Made by a program: the position numbers and the translations under genes | Assembly: GCA_017307855.1 (NCBI GenBank) | Contig: JAFKGD010000014.1 | Span: 1 to 64,000, forward strand | From: Burkholderiales bacterium | GTDB lineage: Bacteria; Pseudomonadota; Gammaproteobacteria; Burkholderiales; Burkholderiaceae_C | Length of the DNA: 64,000 nt | Direction of reading: 5' to 3' | Notes under the pieces: generated by a model | Seen by the model: the letters and a program-made list of their open reading frames with translations, nothing else | What the model was told of the DNA's origin: nothing | Databases searched by the model: none | Part shown: positions 33,156 to 42,090 of the stretch, one piece after another | How the letters are laid out: every line of letters begins with the position of its first letter | Numbering within the stretch: position 1 is the first letter of the stretch

Positions 33156-34181
33156 TCATTCTTCCGCGGTGATGCGGGCATCGCGGATGACCTTGGCCCA
33201 CATCTCCTGCTGCGTCGCCATGAACTGCGCGAACTGCGCCGGCGTGCCGCCGACGGGCTCGGCCCCCAGCTGGCGCAGCCGCTCGAGCGTGGCCGGTTCC
33301 TTGAGCAGTTCGTTGAGCGCCTGGTTGAGCTTCTCGACGATGGGCGCGGGCGTGCCGGCCGGTGCGACCAGCCCGTACCACGAGGGTGCATCGAACGAGG
33401 GCATGCCGGCTTCGGCGAAGGTGGGAACGTCCGGCAGATCGGGCAGGCGGCGCGGGCCGCTGACTGCGATCGCGCGCAGCTGCCCGGACTTGACGAACGG
33501 GACGACCGAGGGCGCGGTGTTGAAGATCATCTGGATCTGCCCGCCGATGAGGTCCGTCACCATCTGGCTGCTGCCGCGGTAGGCCACGTGCGTCATCTCG
33601 ACCTGGGCCTTGGACTTGAACAGCTCGCCGGCCAGATGCACCGAGGTGCCCACGCCGCCCGAGCCGAAGTTCATCTTGCCGGGGTTGTCCTTCATGCGTC
33701 GCACCAGGTCGGACAGGTTGGTGATCGGGAAGCTGGGCGAGGTGACCAGCACCACCGGCGCGCTGCCGAAGTAGATGATGGGCGTGAAGTCCTTCACCAC
33801 GTCGTAGCGCAGCTGCTTGTAGAGCGACGGGTTGATCGACATGGTCACCTGCCCGAGCAGCAGGGTGTAGCCGTCGGGCTTGGCGCGCGCGCCCAGCTCA
33901 TTGCCCAGGTTGGTGGAGCCGCCGGGCTTGTTTTCCACGACGAACGAGCCGCCGAGCTTGCGCGCCAGGCCCGAGGCCATCAGCCGGCCCAGGTTGTCGC
34001 TGCCGCCGCCGGCGGTGTAGGGAACGATCAGCGTCACGGCCCGTGACGGGTAGGCGTCCTGCGCCATGGCGGCGCCCGGGGCCAGCAGGCCGGCCAGCGC
34101 CGCGGCGGCGAAGAGGTGGACGCGCGCCGTGCGTGGCGCGAGGGCGGGACGTGCGGGGCGCACGGTGTCGTGGGTGTTCAT
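33156..34181 (-). CDS. Bug/TctC-family periplasmic substrate-binding protein
   Basis: A 341-residue member of the tripartite tricarboxylate transporter receptor (Bug) family. It has a signal peptide (LFAAAALAGLLAPGAAMA, cut before QDAYPSR), then VTLIVPYTAGGGSDNLGRLM, NKPGGSTNLGNELGARAKPD and GKMNFGSGGVGTSVHLAGEL, the usual Bug landmarks. The ATG at 34181 is preceded by CAGGAGACAC. It is the first gene of the sulfur-related minus-strand operon. No tctA or tctB partner is in the window, as is common for Bug genes in Burkholderiales. The ligand is unknown. Confidence 0.9.
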   Translation of the reverse strand: MNTHDTVRPARPALAPRTARVHLFAAAALAGLLAPGAAMAQDAYPSRAVTLIVPYTAGGGSDNLGRLMASGLARKLGGSFVVENKPGGSTNLGNELGARAKPDGYTLLLGQVTMSINPSLYKQLRYDVVKDFTPIIYFGSAPVVLVTSPSFPITNLSDLVRRMKDNPGKMNFGSGGVGTSVHLAGELFKSKAQVEMTHVAYRGSSQMVTDLIGGQIQMIFNTAPSVVPFVKSGQLRAIAVSGPRRLPDLPDVPTFAEAGMPSFDAPSWYGLVAPAGTPAPIVEKLNQALNELLKEPATLERLRQLGAEPVGGTPAQFAQFMATQQEMWAKVIRDARITAEE

Positions 34182-34427
34182 GTGTGTCTCCTGGATGGTG
34201 CCCGTGCGCAGGGTCGTGGCCCTGCATGCGGCGCATCCTAGGAGCCGGGTGGCCGGCTGTGAAATACCGATGCGTGATAAGCAATCAACCAGAGTTATGG
34301 TGGCCCTCCCGCCCAGTCGACAAGCCATCGCTGGAGCGGCTTTCCGTAGCGACGCGGGGATGGCGTCTGACACGCCGCGCCGGTGCCTCCGGTTACCGTT
34401 GGCGCCTTCAGGTCTCCGCCTTCGCCG

Positions 34428-36377
34428 ATGTCTTCCACCGCCGCTGCAGTTCCCGTGTCATCCGCGACGGAGGGCGAGCCACCGCGAGGCGGGCAGGACG
34501 ACTCGGCGGCAACGCGCGGACCCGGCCTGAGCATGGCCGCCTGGCGCCAGTTCATGAACGTCGCACGCCCCTACTGGGTCGGCGACCGGCGCTACACCGC
34601 CTGGGGCCTCATGGCCCTGCTGATCATGCTGATGCTGCTGGAGACGCAGCTGGCCGTGATGCTGGTCGACCGCACCGGCGAGATGACCTCCGCCCTGGCC
34701 GCGCAGGACCGCGACCGCTTCTGGGGCGCCGTGCGCACCTGCCTCATCGTGCTGGCCTTCGCGGTGCCGGTGTACGCGTTCTACTACTACATGCGCGATG
34801 CCTTCGGCAACCACTGGCGGCGCTGGCTCACGCACCGGTTCCTCGAAGGCTACCTGGGCGAGCGGCGCTACTACGAGCTCAACGGCCAGAGCGCCATCGA
34901 CAACCCCGACCAGCGCATCAGCGAGGACATCAACACCTTCACCGGCCGCTCCACGCATTTCCTGCTGATCTTCCTGGGCGCGGCGATGCAACTGGTGGCG
35001 TTCAGCGCGGTGCTGTGGTCGATCTCGAAGGTGCTGGTGGGCTTCCTCGCCGTCTATGCGCTGGTGGGCACGGTGGTGGCGCTGTACGTGTTCGGCGCGC
35101 CGCTGATCCGGCTCAACTTCTGGCAACTGCGGCGCGAGGCCGACTTCCGCTTCGGCCTGATGCGGCTGCGCGAGAACGCCGAATCCATCGCCTTCTACCG
35201 CGGCGAGGCGCAGGAGCGCGCCCAGCTCGACCGCAGCTTCCAGGACGTGTTCAACAATTACGCGCGGCTCATCAAGCGGCAGCGCTCGCTCAACCTGTTC
35301 CAGCGCGCGTTCAGCCAGCTCACGGTGGTCATCCCGGCGGTGATCCTGGCCGACGCGGTGCTGTCGGGCGAGATGGAAGTGGGCCGTGCCATCCAGGCGG
35401 CCGGCGCCTTCGCGGCGGTGCTGGCGGCCGTGTCGCTCATCGTGGACAACTTCGAGAGCCTCAGCCGCTTCGTCGCCGGCATCGGCCGGCTCGACACGCT
35501 TGCCCAGGCGCTGCTGGGCGCCCCCCAGCGCGCCGAGCCGCCGGAACCGGAGGCGGCCGCTGCCGCCGCCGCGGCCGCGCGCACCCTCAAACGCGCGCAG
35601 CGCCGCGCGCGGCGACTGGCGCGGGCGCAGGGTCTGCGTGCCGTACGCCACGCGGCTGCGCCGGCCGCCGCCACCGGGCCGGTGACGCCGCCGCCCGTGC
35701 GCACGCGCATCCGCCTGCAGGAAGGCCAGCGCTTCGCCATCGACGGGCTCACGCTCTACACACCGCAGTTCGACCGGCTGCTCGCGACGGACCTGTCGCT
35801 CGAACTCGCGTCCGGCGACGCGCTGCTGATCACCGGGCCCAGCGGCTGCGGCAAGAGCTCGCTGCTGCGCGCCATCGCCGGCCTGTGGCATGCGGGCGAG
35901 GGCACGGTGCACCATCCGCCGATGGCCGAGACCTTCTTCCTGCCGCAGCGGCCCTACCTGCAGCACGGCACGCTGCGCAGCCAGATGCTGTACCCGGCCA
36001 CCGAAACCGCGCTGGACGACGAGGCGCTGCTGCGCCTGCTGCACGACGTGAACCTGCCCGAGCTGGCCCGGCGCGCCGGCGGGCTCGATGCCGTGCGCGA
36101 CTGGGAAAAGGTGCTTTCCATCGGCGAACAGCAGCGCCTGGCGTTCTCGCGCGTGCTGGTGCGCCATCCGCGCCTGGTGATCCTGGACGAAGCCACCAGC
36201 GCGCTCGACAGCGCCAACGAAGCCGCGCTCTACCAACGCGTGCGCGCCAGCGGCGCATCGGTGATCAGCATCGCGCACCGGCCGGCAGTGCTGGCCCATC
36301 ACACGCACGTGCTGCAGTTGCTGGGCGACGGCGGGTGGGCGCTGCACCCGGCCGAAGGATTCGTGTTCGATCGCTGA
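34428..36377 (+). CDS. ABC transporter, fused permease and ATPase (SbmA/BacA or YddA type)
   Basis: The 649-residue half-transporter has the ABC_membrane_2 domain of the SbmA/BacA and peroxisomal ABCD group in the first 360 residues (YYMRDAFGNHWRRWLTHRFL, NPDQRISEDINTFT, the EAA-like LRENAESIAFYRGE). The ATPase domain has Walker A (ITGPSGCGKSSLL), signature LSIGEQQRLAFSR and Walker B (LVILDEATSALDS). A linker of about 60 residues rich in Ala and Arg separates them. Relatives import peptides or affect envelope lipids; the substrate is unknown. I prefer the ATG at 34428 over GTG 34383. Confidence 0.88.
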   Translation: MSSTAAAVPVSSATEGEPPRGGQDDSAATRGPGLSMAAWRQFMNVARPYWVGDRRYTAWGLMALLIMLMLLETQLAVMLVDRTGEMTSALAAQDRDRFWGAVRTCLIVLAFAVPVYAFYYYMRDAFGNHWRRWLTHRFLEGYLGERRYYELNGQSAIDNPDQRISEDINTFTGRSTHFLLIFLGAAMQLVAFSAVLWSISKVLVGFLAVYALVGTVVALYVFGAPLIRLNFWQLRREADFRFGLMRLRENAESIAFYRGEAQERAQLDRSFQDVFNNYARLIKRQRSLNLFQRAFSQLTVVIPAVILADAVLSGEMEVGRAIQAAGAFAAVLAAVSLIVDNFESLSRFVAGIGRLDTLAQALLGAPQRAEPPEPEAAAAAAAAARTLKRAQRRARRLARAQGLRAVRHAAAPAAATGPVTPPPVRTRIRLQEGQRFAIDGLTLYTPQFDRLLATDLSLELASGDALLITGPSGCGKSSLLRAIAGLWHAGEGTVHHPPMAETFFLPQRPYLQHGTLRSQMLYPATETALDDEALLRLLHDVNLPELARRAGGLDAVRDWEKVLSIGEQQRLAFSRVLVRHPRLVILDEATSALDSANEAALYQRVRASGASVISIAHRPAVLAHHTHVLQLLGDGGWALHPAEGFVFDR

Positions 36378-36408
36378 GGCCCGGTTGCCGCTCACCCGGC
36401 CCGCGCCA

Positions 36409-37338
36409 TCAGCTTCGCCTGCGCGACGGCTCGCCAGGGGGTGGCTCGATGCGCACGTGCTGCACGAACGCCTTGGCGGTCTGGCCCAGTGGCCGGTGGC
36501 GATGCACCACGATCGAGAACACACGATGCATGACGGGCAGCGGCGTCGCCAGTTCGACCAGTTCGCCGCGTGCGAGCGCGCCCGCCACCGCCAGTTCCGA
36601 CAGGCAGCCCAGGCCCAGCCCCGATGCCACGGCGCGCTTGATGGCTTCGTTGCTGCCCAGCTCCAGCTCCACCTGCAGCCGGCCCAGCCCGTCGATGAGC
36701 CAGCGGTCGGTGGCCTCGCGCGTGCCCGAGCCGCGTTCGCGCACGATCCAGGTCGCATCCGCCAGCCGCGCCAGCGACGGGCGCTTGCCCACGAACGGGT
36801 GGCCCGGCGCGGCCACGACCACCAGGCGGTCGTCGCGCCAGCGCTGCACCAGCAAGTCGGCGTGGGTGCCGCTGCCTTCGATGAAGCCCAGGTCCACGTC
36901 GAACGCGGCGACGGCGTCGAGCACATGGCGGGTGTTGGTGATCTCCAGGTGTACGCGCGCCTCGGGTCGGGCCGCCTTCCACTGGCCGATCAGCTCGGGC
37001 AGAAGGTATTCGCCGATGGTGTAGCTCGACGCCATGTGCAGCGGCGCCGCCAGCCGCGCCTCGAACAGCGTCTCGATCTCGGCCGCCTGGCCCAGCAGGG
37101 CCGAGGCCCGCGGCAGCAGGGCACGGCCGTTCTCGTTGATGACCAGCCGGCGGCCAACGCGATCGAACAGTTGCACGCCCAGCGTGGCCTCCAGCTCGGC
37201 CAGCGCGCCACTGGCCGCCGACTGGGAGCGGCCGATGCGGTCGGCTGCCGCGCGCGTGGAATTCTCGCGCGCGATCGCCACGAAAACTTCGAGCTCCGTG
37301 AGGCTCAGGCGCAGGCGTCGATCTGTAAAGTCGATCAT
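36409..37338 (-). CDS. LysR-type regulator (YeiE-like) divergent from yeiH
   Basis: A 309-residue LysR regulator of the CbbR/YeiE kind: SLTELEVFVAIARENSTRAA, GRSQSAASGALAELEATLGV, and effector domain ASSYTIGEYLLPELIGQW. I chose ATG 37338; a TTG at 37365 would add nine residues. It is divergent from the YeiH family gene with 54 bases between the starts, where GATT at 37349 and AATC at 37365 mark a possible LysR box. YeiE-type regulators control the neighbouring yeiH in enterobacteria and respond to sulfite, and the arrangement here suggests the same. Confidence 0.85.
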   Translation of the reverse strand: MIDFTDRRLRLSLTELEVFVAIARENSTRAAADRIGRSQSAASGALAELEATLGVQLFDRVGRRLVINENGRALLPRASALLGQAAEIETLFEARLAAPLHMASSYTIGEYLLPELIGQWKAARPEARVHLEITNTRHVLDAVAAFDVDLGFIEGSGTHADLLVQRWRDDRLVVVAAPGHPFVGKRPSLARLADATWIVRERGSGTREATDRWLIDGLGRLQVELELGSNEAIKRAVASGLGLGCLSELAVAGALARGELVELATPLPVMHRVFSIVVHRHRPLGQTAKAFVQHVRIEPPPGEPSRRRS

Positions 37339-37392
37339 ATAGAGCTGGATTATCTGTTTTTCCAATCAACTGAGGCGCCTTAGTCTCGGCGC

Positions 37393-38451
37393 ATGAGTCG
37401 GATATCCCAGCTGGCGTCGGATGCAGTGGCCCTCACATCGGGTCAGCCCTGGATGCAGGGCGCGGCGCGCCGCCTGCCGGGCACCGCGCTGGCGGTGCTG
37501 GTCGCGCTGGCGGCCACGGCGGTGTCGGGCCTGTACGGCGGCCCGCAGCTGCTCTACGCGCTGTTCTTCGGTATCGGCTTGAACTACCTGAGCGGCGAGG
37601 CGCGCGCACGCCCGGGCATCGAGTTCTGCGCCCGCGCCGTGCTGCGCCTGGGCGTGGGCCTGCTCGGTGCGCGCATCACGGCGGCGCAGATCGCGGCGCT
37701 GGGGCCGGTGACGGCGCTGGTCGTCGTCGGCGCCATGGCCGCGACCATCGGCCTGGCCCTGCTGCTGGCGCGCCGCTTCGGACTGTCGCGCCAGCAGGGC
37801 ATGCTCACCGGCGGATCGGTGGCCATCTGCGGCGCCTCGGCGGCGCTGGCCATCTCCGCCGTGCTGCCGCGGCGCGACGACAGCGAACGCTTCACGCTGC
37901 TGGTGGTGGTGGCCGTCACGCTGTTTTCCACCGTGGCCATGGTGGTCTACCCGCTGATCGCGCAGACGCTCGGCCTGCCGCCGCACCTGGCGGGCCTGTT
38001 CCTGGGCGGCACCATCCACGACGTGGCCCAGGTGGCCGGCGCCGGCTACATGCTGGGCGCGCAGACGGGCGACGTGGCCATCGTCGTCAAGCTGCTGCGC
38101 GTGTCCATGCTGGCCTTCGTGGTGATGGCGCTCGTCGCCGTGCTGCGTGCGCGCGGCGTCGACGGCAGCGAGGACGGGGCGGGGCGGCGCGCGCCACTGG
38201 TACCGTGGTTCCTGTGGCTGTTCGTCGCGATGGTGGTGCTCAACTCGGTCGGCGCGCTGGCGCCCCCGGTGCAGGCGGCGCTGGGCGACGTCGCGCGCGC
38301 CTGCCTGCTGGTGGCCATCGCCGCGCTGGGCATCAAGACGTCGTTCGCCGAGCTGGCCCGCTGCGGCTGGCGCCCGCTGGCGCTGATCCTGATCGAGACG
38401 GCCTGGCTCGCGCTGCTGGTGCTGGGCTATGTGGTGTGGGCGCGCGGCTGA
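37393..38451 (+). CDS. YeiH family putative sulfate/sulfite exporter
   Basis: The 352-residue membrane protein of the UPF0324 (YeiH) family has about ten helices. Landmarks are LLYALFFGIGLNYL, RLGVGLLGARITAAQI, GGSVAICGASAALAISAVLP, the conserved GGTIHDVAQVAGAGYMLG and LLVAIAALGIKTSFAEL. The family is linked to export of sulfate, sulfite or taurine-derived products. The divergent LysR gene is its likely regulator, and the sulfur-related cluster lies 3 kb away. Confidence 0.9.
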   Translation: MSRISQLASDAVALTSGQPWMQGAARRLPGTALAVLVALAATAVSGLYGGPQLLYALFFGIGLNYLSGEARARPGIEFCARAVLRLGVGLLGARITAAQIAALGPVTALVVVGAMAATIGLALLLARRFGLSRQQGMLTGGSVAICGASAALAISAVLPRRDDSERFTLLVVVAVTLFSTVAMVVYPLIAQTLGLPPHLAGLFLGGTIHDVAQVAGAGYMLGAQTGDVAIVVKLLRVSMLAFVVMALVAVLRARGVDGSEDGAGRRAPLVPWFLWLFVAMVVLNSVGALAPPVQAALGDVARACLLVAIAALGIKTSFAELARCGWRPLALILIETAWLALLVLGYVVWARG

Positions 38452-38611
38452 CGGCCGGGCTCTGAGCGGCATCATGGCGCGGTGACACCGCGCGGCCAGG
38501 GGCAGCGGCGTCGCCCGTGCATCCCCGCAACGCACGCATCATGAATGGCGTGCATGTCGCCACCCGCAATCCATCATCCGGAGCCGATCGTGCAGGGCTA
38601 ACCTGCCCGGC
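38452..38611. other. Intergenic region, promoter of the ligase operon expected
   Basis: The 160 bases between the yeiH-like gene and the ligase gene hold no ORF or RNA gene I can support. The segment becomes less GC-rich at 38538-38590 (ATCATGAATGGC, ATCCATCATCC), which is where a promoter would be expected, but no clear -35/-10 pair stands out. Confidence 0.3.
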
Positions 38612-40087
38612 ATGACGACTCCACAGTTGCACCCGCACGAACCGGCCGCGGCGCGCGCGCCCTCCGATGGCCACCGGGCGCGCCAGGCCATTCCGCGTTA
38701 TTACGAATCCCTCGACTTCCCCGCGCTGTGGGATGAATTCCCCACCGCGCCCGACTACTTCGACAGCACCTTCCGCCTGCAGCCGTCCGAGATCGCCGCC
38801 GTGCAGGAGCGGCGCCTGCTGCAGCAGGTGGAGCGTGGCTGGCAGATTCCGTTCTATCAGCGCCACTGGGGCGCGGCCGGCCTCAAGCCCGGCGACGTGC
38901 GCTGCCTGGCCGATCTGAAGGAGATCCCGCCGTTCTCGGTGCACGACCTGCGCGAGAGCATCGAGCGCAATCCGCCTTGGGGCGACTTCCTGGGCCTGGA
39001 CGCCACGCGCGATGCACCCGTGCCGCTGGTGCTGCAGACCAGCGGCGGCACCACCGGCATGCCGCGCGCCATGCTCTACACGCCGCGCGACCGCGAGGTG
39101 ATGAACATCATCACCGGCCGCCGCCTCTACATGCAGGGCGTACGGCCGTACGACCTGGTGCAGGTGGCGCTGTCCACCGGCCTGACCAACGGCGGCTTCC
39201 TGGCGCGCGAGGGCATCTGGAAGTACACCGGCGCGGTGCCGGTGATGACCGGCTCGGGCGCACAGACGCCCACGCGCCGGCAGGTCGAGATCATGAAGGG
39301 CTGGAAGATCGACTTCCTGGTGGGCTTCGCGCCCTACCTGCGCAACATCGGCTTGGTGGCGCGCGACGACATGGGCATCGATCCGCGCTCGCTCGGCCTG
39401 CGTGGGCTGATCGCGCATCTGGGGCTGGACGACCGCGAATCGCTGGAAGACCTGTGGGGCTGCGGCGTGTACGACACCTACGGCACCAACGAATTCGGCT
39501 CCATCGCGGCCGACTGCGAGCACCGCAGCGGCATGCACGTCTTCGAGGACGCGATGCACGTGGAGATCGTCGATCCGGACACCCGCGCACCACGCGGGCC
39601 GGGCGAAAAGGGCGTGATGTACGTCACCAGCCTCTTCAAGCATGCCGCGCCCATGATCCGCTTCAACAGCAACGACATCTCGTCGTGGGTGGACGCGGCG
39701 CCCTGCGCCTGCGGCAGCCACCACCGCCGCATCAGCCGCCTGTTCGGCCGGGCCGACAACATGGTCAAGCTGCGCGGCACCAACATCTTCCCCGAGGCCA
39801 TCGGCGCGCTGGTGGCCGAGCATGCGGCCGTCAACGGCGAATACCTGTGCGTGCTCGAACGCGACGCCGAGACCGGCCGCGACGACATGCGCGTGCGCTT
39901 CGAACTCAAGAGCGCCGATGCGGCCGATGCACCCGCCATCGAGCGCGCGCTGGCCGTGCGCATCAAGGAGGCGCTGGGCGTGAAGCTGGTGCTGCAGGCA
40001 GCGGCGCCTGGCGAGCTCAGTCCGCTCACGGGGCTCTCGTCCACTTCCAAGATCCGCCGGCTCATCGACCAGCGGCCGGCCGCCTGA
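38612..40087 (+). CDS. Phenylacetate-CoA ligase-like AMP-binding enzyme
   Basis: The 491-residue protein resembles the PaaK branch of adenylate-forming enzymes, which activate aromatic or other acids to CoA thioesters with ATP. It has the P-loop LVLQTSGGTTGMPRAMLYT, the YDTYGTNEFGSIAADC motif, hinge-region RLFGRADNMVKLRGTNIFPE, and C-terminal LSSTSKIRRLI. The Cys-rich piece PCACGSHHRR is usual for PaaK-like proteins. The substrate is not evident. It starts an operon with an amidohydrolase, a Bug receptor and a LysR regulator. Confidence 0.87.
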   Translation: MTTPQLHPHEPAAARAPSDGHRARQAIPRYYESLDFPALWDEFPTAPDYFDSTFRLQPSEIAAVQERRLLQQVERGWQIPFYQRHWGAAGLKPGDVRCLADLKEIPPFSVHDLRESIERNPPWGDFLGLDATRDAPVPLVLQTSGGTTGMPRAMLYTPRDREVMNIITGRRLYMQGVRPYDLVQVALSTGLTNGGFLAREGIWKYTGAVPVMTGSGAQTPTRRQVEIMKGWKIDFLVGFAPYLRNIGLVARDDMGIDPRSLGLRGLIAHLGLDDRESLEDLWGCGVYDTYGTNEFGSIAADCEHRSGMHVFEDAMHVEIVDPDTRAPRGPGEKGVMYVTSLFKHAAPMIRFNSNDISSWVDAAPCACGSHHRRISRLFGRADNMVKLRGTNIFPEAIGALVAEHAAVNGEYLCVLERDAETGRDDMRVRFELKSADAADAPAIERALAVRIKEALGVKLVLQAAAPGELSPLTGLSSTSKIRRLIDQRPAA

Positions 40088-40128
40088 GGCCGCCGTCACG
40101 CATCAGCCCGACACACAAGAGAGACACC

Positions 40129-40983
40129 ATGGAATTCATCGACTGCCATTCGCACTGGGGCACCCGGCGCGGCTACATCTTCCGCACCCCGGAGGAGCTG
40201 GCGCGCCAGGAAAAGATCTGGAAGACGCCGGTGAGTTATTTCACCGAGCAGGAGCAGGCCGATTACTTCCGCCGCAACAAGGTGCGCGCACTGCTCGATC
40301 TCTCGATCACCAAATTCATGCCGATCGACGAGATGCGCGAGATGCACGACTACGCCATGGAGCAGCAGCGCCTGCATCCCGACGCCATCGCCGGACACTG
40401 GCTGCAGTTCGATCCGCGCCGCGGCGCCGAGTCCATTGCCGAATTCGACCGCTGCCTGGCGGCGGGCGCGGGCTTCGTCGGCTTCGGTGTCAATGGCCAG
40501 GTGACGGGCGTGCCGGCCAGCGATCCGCTGTGGGATCCGTTCTACCGCCGCTCCGTCGATGCGGGCGTGCCGGTGATGATCCTGACGGGCCTCACGGGCA
40601 TCGGGCAGGGCCTGCCCGGCGGCAACGGCATCAAGCTGGACGACGGCCACCCGCGCCACATCGACGACGTGGCCGCGCGCTATCCCGATCTGCGCATCCT
40701 CGCGGCACGGCCGGCCTATCCGTGGCAGGACGACATGATCGCCATCCTCCTGCACAAGCCCAACGTCACCTATGAACTGCATGGCTGGGGGCCGCGCCAG
40801 TTCACGCCGGCCCTCAAGAAAGAGATCGCCGGACGATTGCAGGACCGCGTGATGTTCGGCTGCGACTTCCCGGTGCTGCGCTACGAGAAGGTGCTGGCCG
40901 ACTGGCGCGCCGAGGGCTACAGCGACGAGGTGCTGCGCAAGGTGCTGCACGACAACGCGCAGGCCTACTTCGACTTGCGCTGA
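40129..40983 (+). CDS. Amidohydrolase 2 (ACMSD-like) family protein
   Basis: A 284-residue TIM-barrel protein of the amidohydrolase-related (ACMSD-like) family, members of which decarboxylate or hydrolyse aromatic or cyclic acids with a metal. The N-terminal metal motif is present (MEFIDCHSHWGTRRG) and so is the final Asp (RVMFGCDFPVLRYEK). At the middle ligand, where relatives usually have His before a PWQDEM-like stretch, the sequence reads ILAARPAYPWQDDMI, with Arg. It lies 41 bases behind the CoA ligase-like gene, suggesting a shared catabolic route. The ATG at 40129 follows AAGAGAGAC. Confidence 0.82.
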   Translation: MEFIDCHSHWGTRRGYIFRTPEELARQEKIWKTPVSYFTEQEQADYFRRNKVRALLDLSITKFMPIDEMREMHDYAMEQQRLHPDAIAGHWLQFDPRRGAESIAEFDRCLAAGAGFVGFGVNGQVTGVPASDPLWDPFYRRSVDAGVPVMILTGLTGIGQGLPGGNGIKLDDGHPRHIDDVAARYPDLRILAARPAYPWQDDMIAILLHKPNVTYELHGWGPRQFTPALKKEIAGRLQDRVMFGCDFPVLRYEKVLADWRAEGYSDEVLRKVLHDNAQAYFDLR

Positions 40984-41060
40984 AGCGTGGGCCACCGGCG
41001 TCGACCCGGGCAAGACGACCAGGACGAAGCAACGACACAACGATTTCCAAGGAGACACGC

Positions 41061-42059
41061 ATGACGACCTTCACAACCACCCCCTCGCGCAGGCGGCACC
41101 TGGCCGCGCTGGCCGCGGCCGGCGCGACGCTGCTGCTGGGCACCCCCGGCGCCCTGGCCCAGGAACGCTTTCCGGCGCGGCCAGTGACGCTGGTCGTGCC
41201 CTTCGCCGCGGGCGGCGCCACCGACGTCATCGCGCGCCTCATCGGCCAGAAGCTGGGCGAGCGCTGGGGCCAGCCGGTCGTGATCGACAACCGCGCGGGT
41301 GCCACCGGAGCCATCGGCTCCACCTTCGTGGCGCGCGCGCCGGCCGACGGCTACACGCTGCTGATGGCCACCGCCTCCACGCATTCGGTGGCGCCGGCCG
41401 TCAACCCCAAGCTGCCCTACGGCATGAAGGATTTCAGCCCGGTGTCGCTGGTGGCCACCTTCCCCAACATGCTGGTGGTGCACCCCAGCGTGCCGGCGCG
41501 CAACATGGCCGAATTCATCGCGCTGCTCAAGGCCGAGCCCGACCGCTACAACTACGCCAGCACGGGCGCGGGCGGCTCGGTACATCTGGCGGCCGAGCTG
41601 TTCAAGATCGCCACGCGCACGCAGATGGTCCACGTGCCGTTCAAGGGCAGCGGTGCCGCGCTGTCCGAGCTGCTGTCGGGCCGCGTGCAGGTGGCCTTCG
41701 ACAACATTCCGGCCGTGTGGCCGCAGGTGCGCCAGGGCAAGCTGCGCGCGCTGGCCGTGACCGGGCTCGAACGCAGCCCTGCCGCGCCCGACGTCCCGAC
41801 GGTGGCCGACACCGTGCCCGGCTTCGAGGCGACCACCTGGGTCGGCCTGGTCGCGCCGGCCGGCCTGCCGCCGGCCATCGTCGCGAAGATCGCGGCCGAC
41901 ACGCGCGAGGTGGCGCAACTGCCCGAAGTGCGCCGGATGCTGCTGGACCAGGGCGCGAGCGCCGTCGGTGGCAACCCCGAGCAGTTCGGCCGTTTCGTGG
42001 CCGAGGACACCGACAAGTGGCGTAAAGTCGTCCAGGCGACCGGCTTCGTGATGGAGTGA
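41061..42059 (+). CDS. Bug/TctC-family periplasmic substrate-binding protein
   Basis: The 332-residue Bug receptor starts with a twin-arginine-like or Sec signal (TPSRRRHLAALAAAGATLLL, cut after GALA), then FPARPVTLVVPFAAGGATDV, NRAGATGAIGSTFVARAPAD and YASTGAGGSVHLAAELF. AAGGAGACACGC is its ribosome binding site. It follows the CoA ligase-like and amidohydrolase genes and probably binds the acid these enzymes process. It is a distant paralogue of the receptor at 33.2-34.2 kb. Confidence 0.92.
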   Translation: MTTFTTTPSRRRHLAALAAAGATLLLGTPGALAQERFPARPVTLVVPFAAGGATDVIARLIGQKLGERWGQPVVIDNRAGATGAIGSTFVARAPADGYTLLMATASTHSVAPAVNPKLPYGMKDFSPVSLVATFPNMLVVHPSVPARNMAEFIALLKAEPDRYNYASTGAGGSVHLAAELFKIATRTQMVHVPFKGSGAALSELLSGRVQVAFDNIPAVWPQVRQGKLRALAVTGLERSPAAPDVPTVADTVPGFEATTWVGLVAPAGLPPAIVAKIAADTREVAQLPEVRRMLLDQGASAVGGNPEQFGRFVAEDTDKWRKVVQATGFVME

Positions 42060-42090
42060 CGGCCGCGCCCCGTACCCACGACCCCCACGC

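Noticed and set aside
38977-40128. N-terminal extension of the amidohydrolase frame
   Set aside because: It reads Arg/Pro/Gly-rich residues in the wrong frame of the acyl-CoA ligase-like gene; ATG 40129 has a ribosome binding site and the normal family start.
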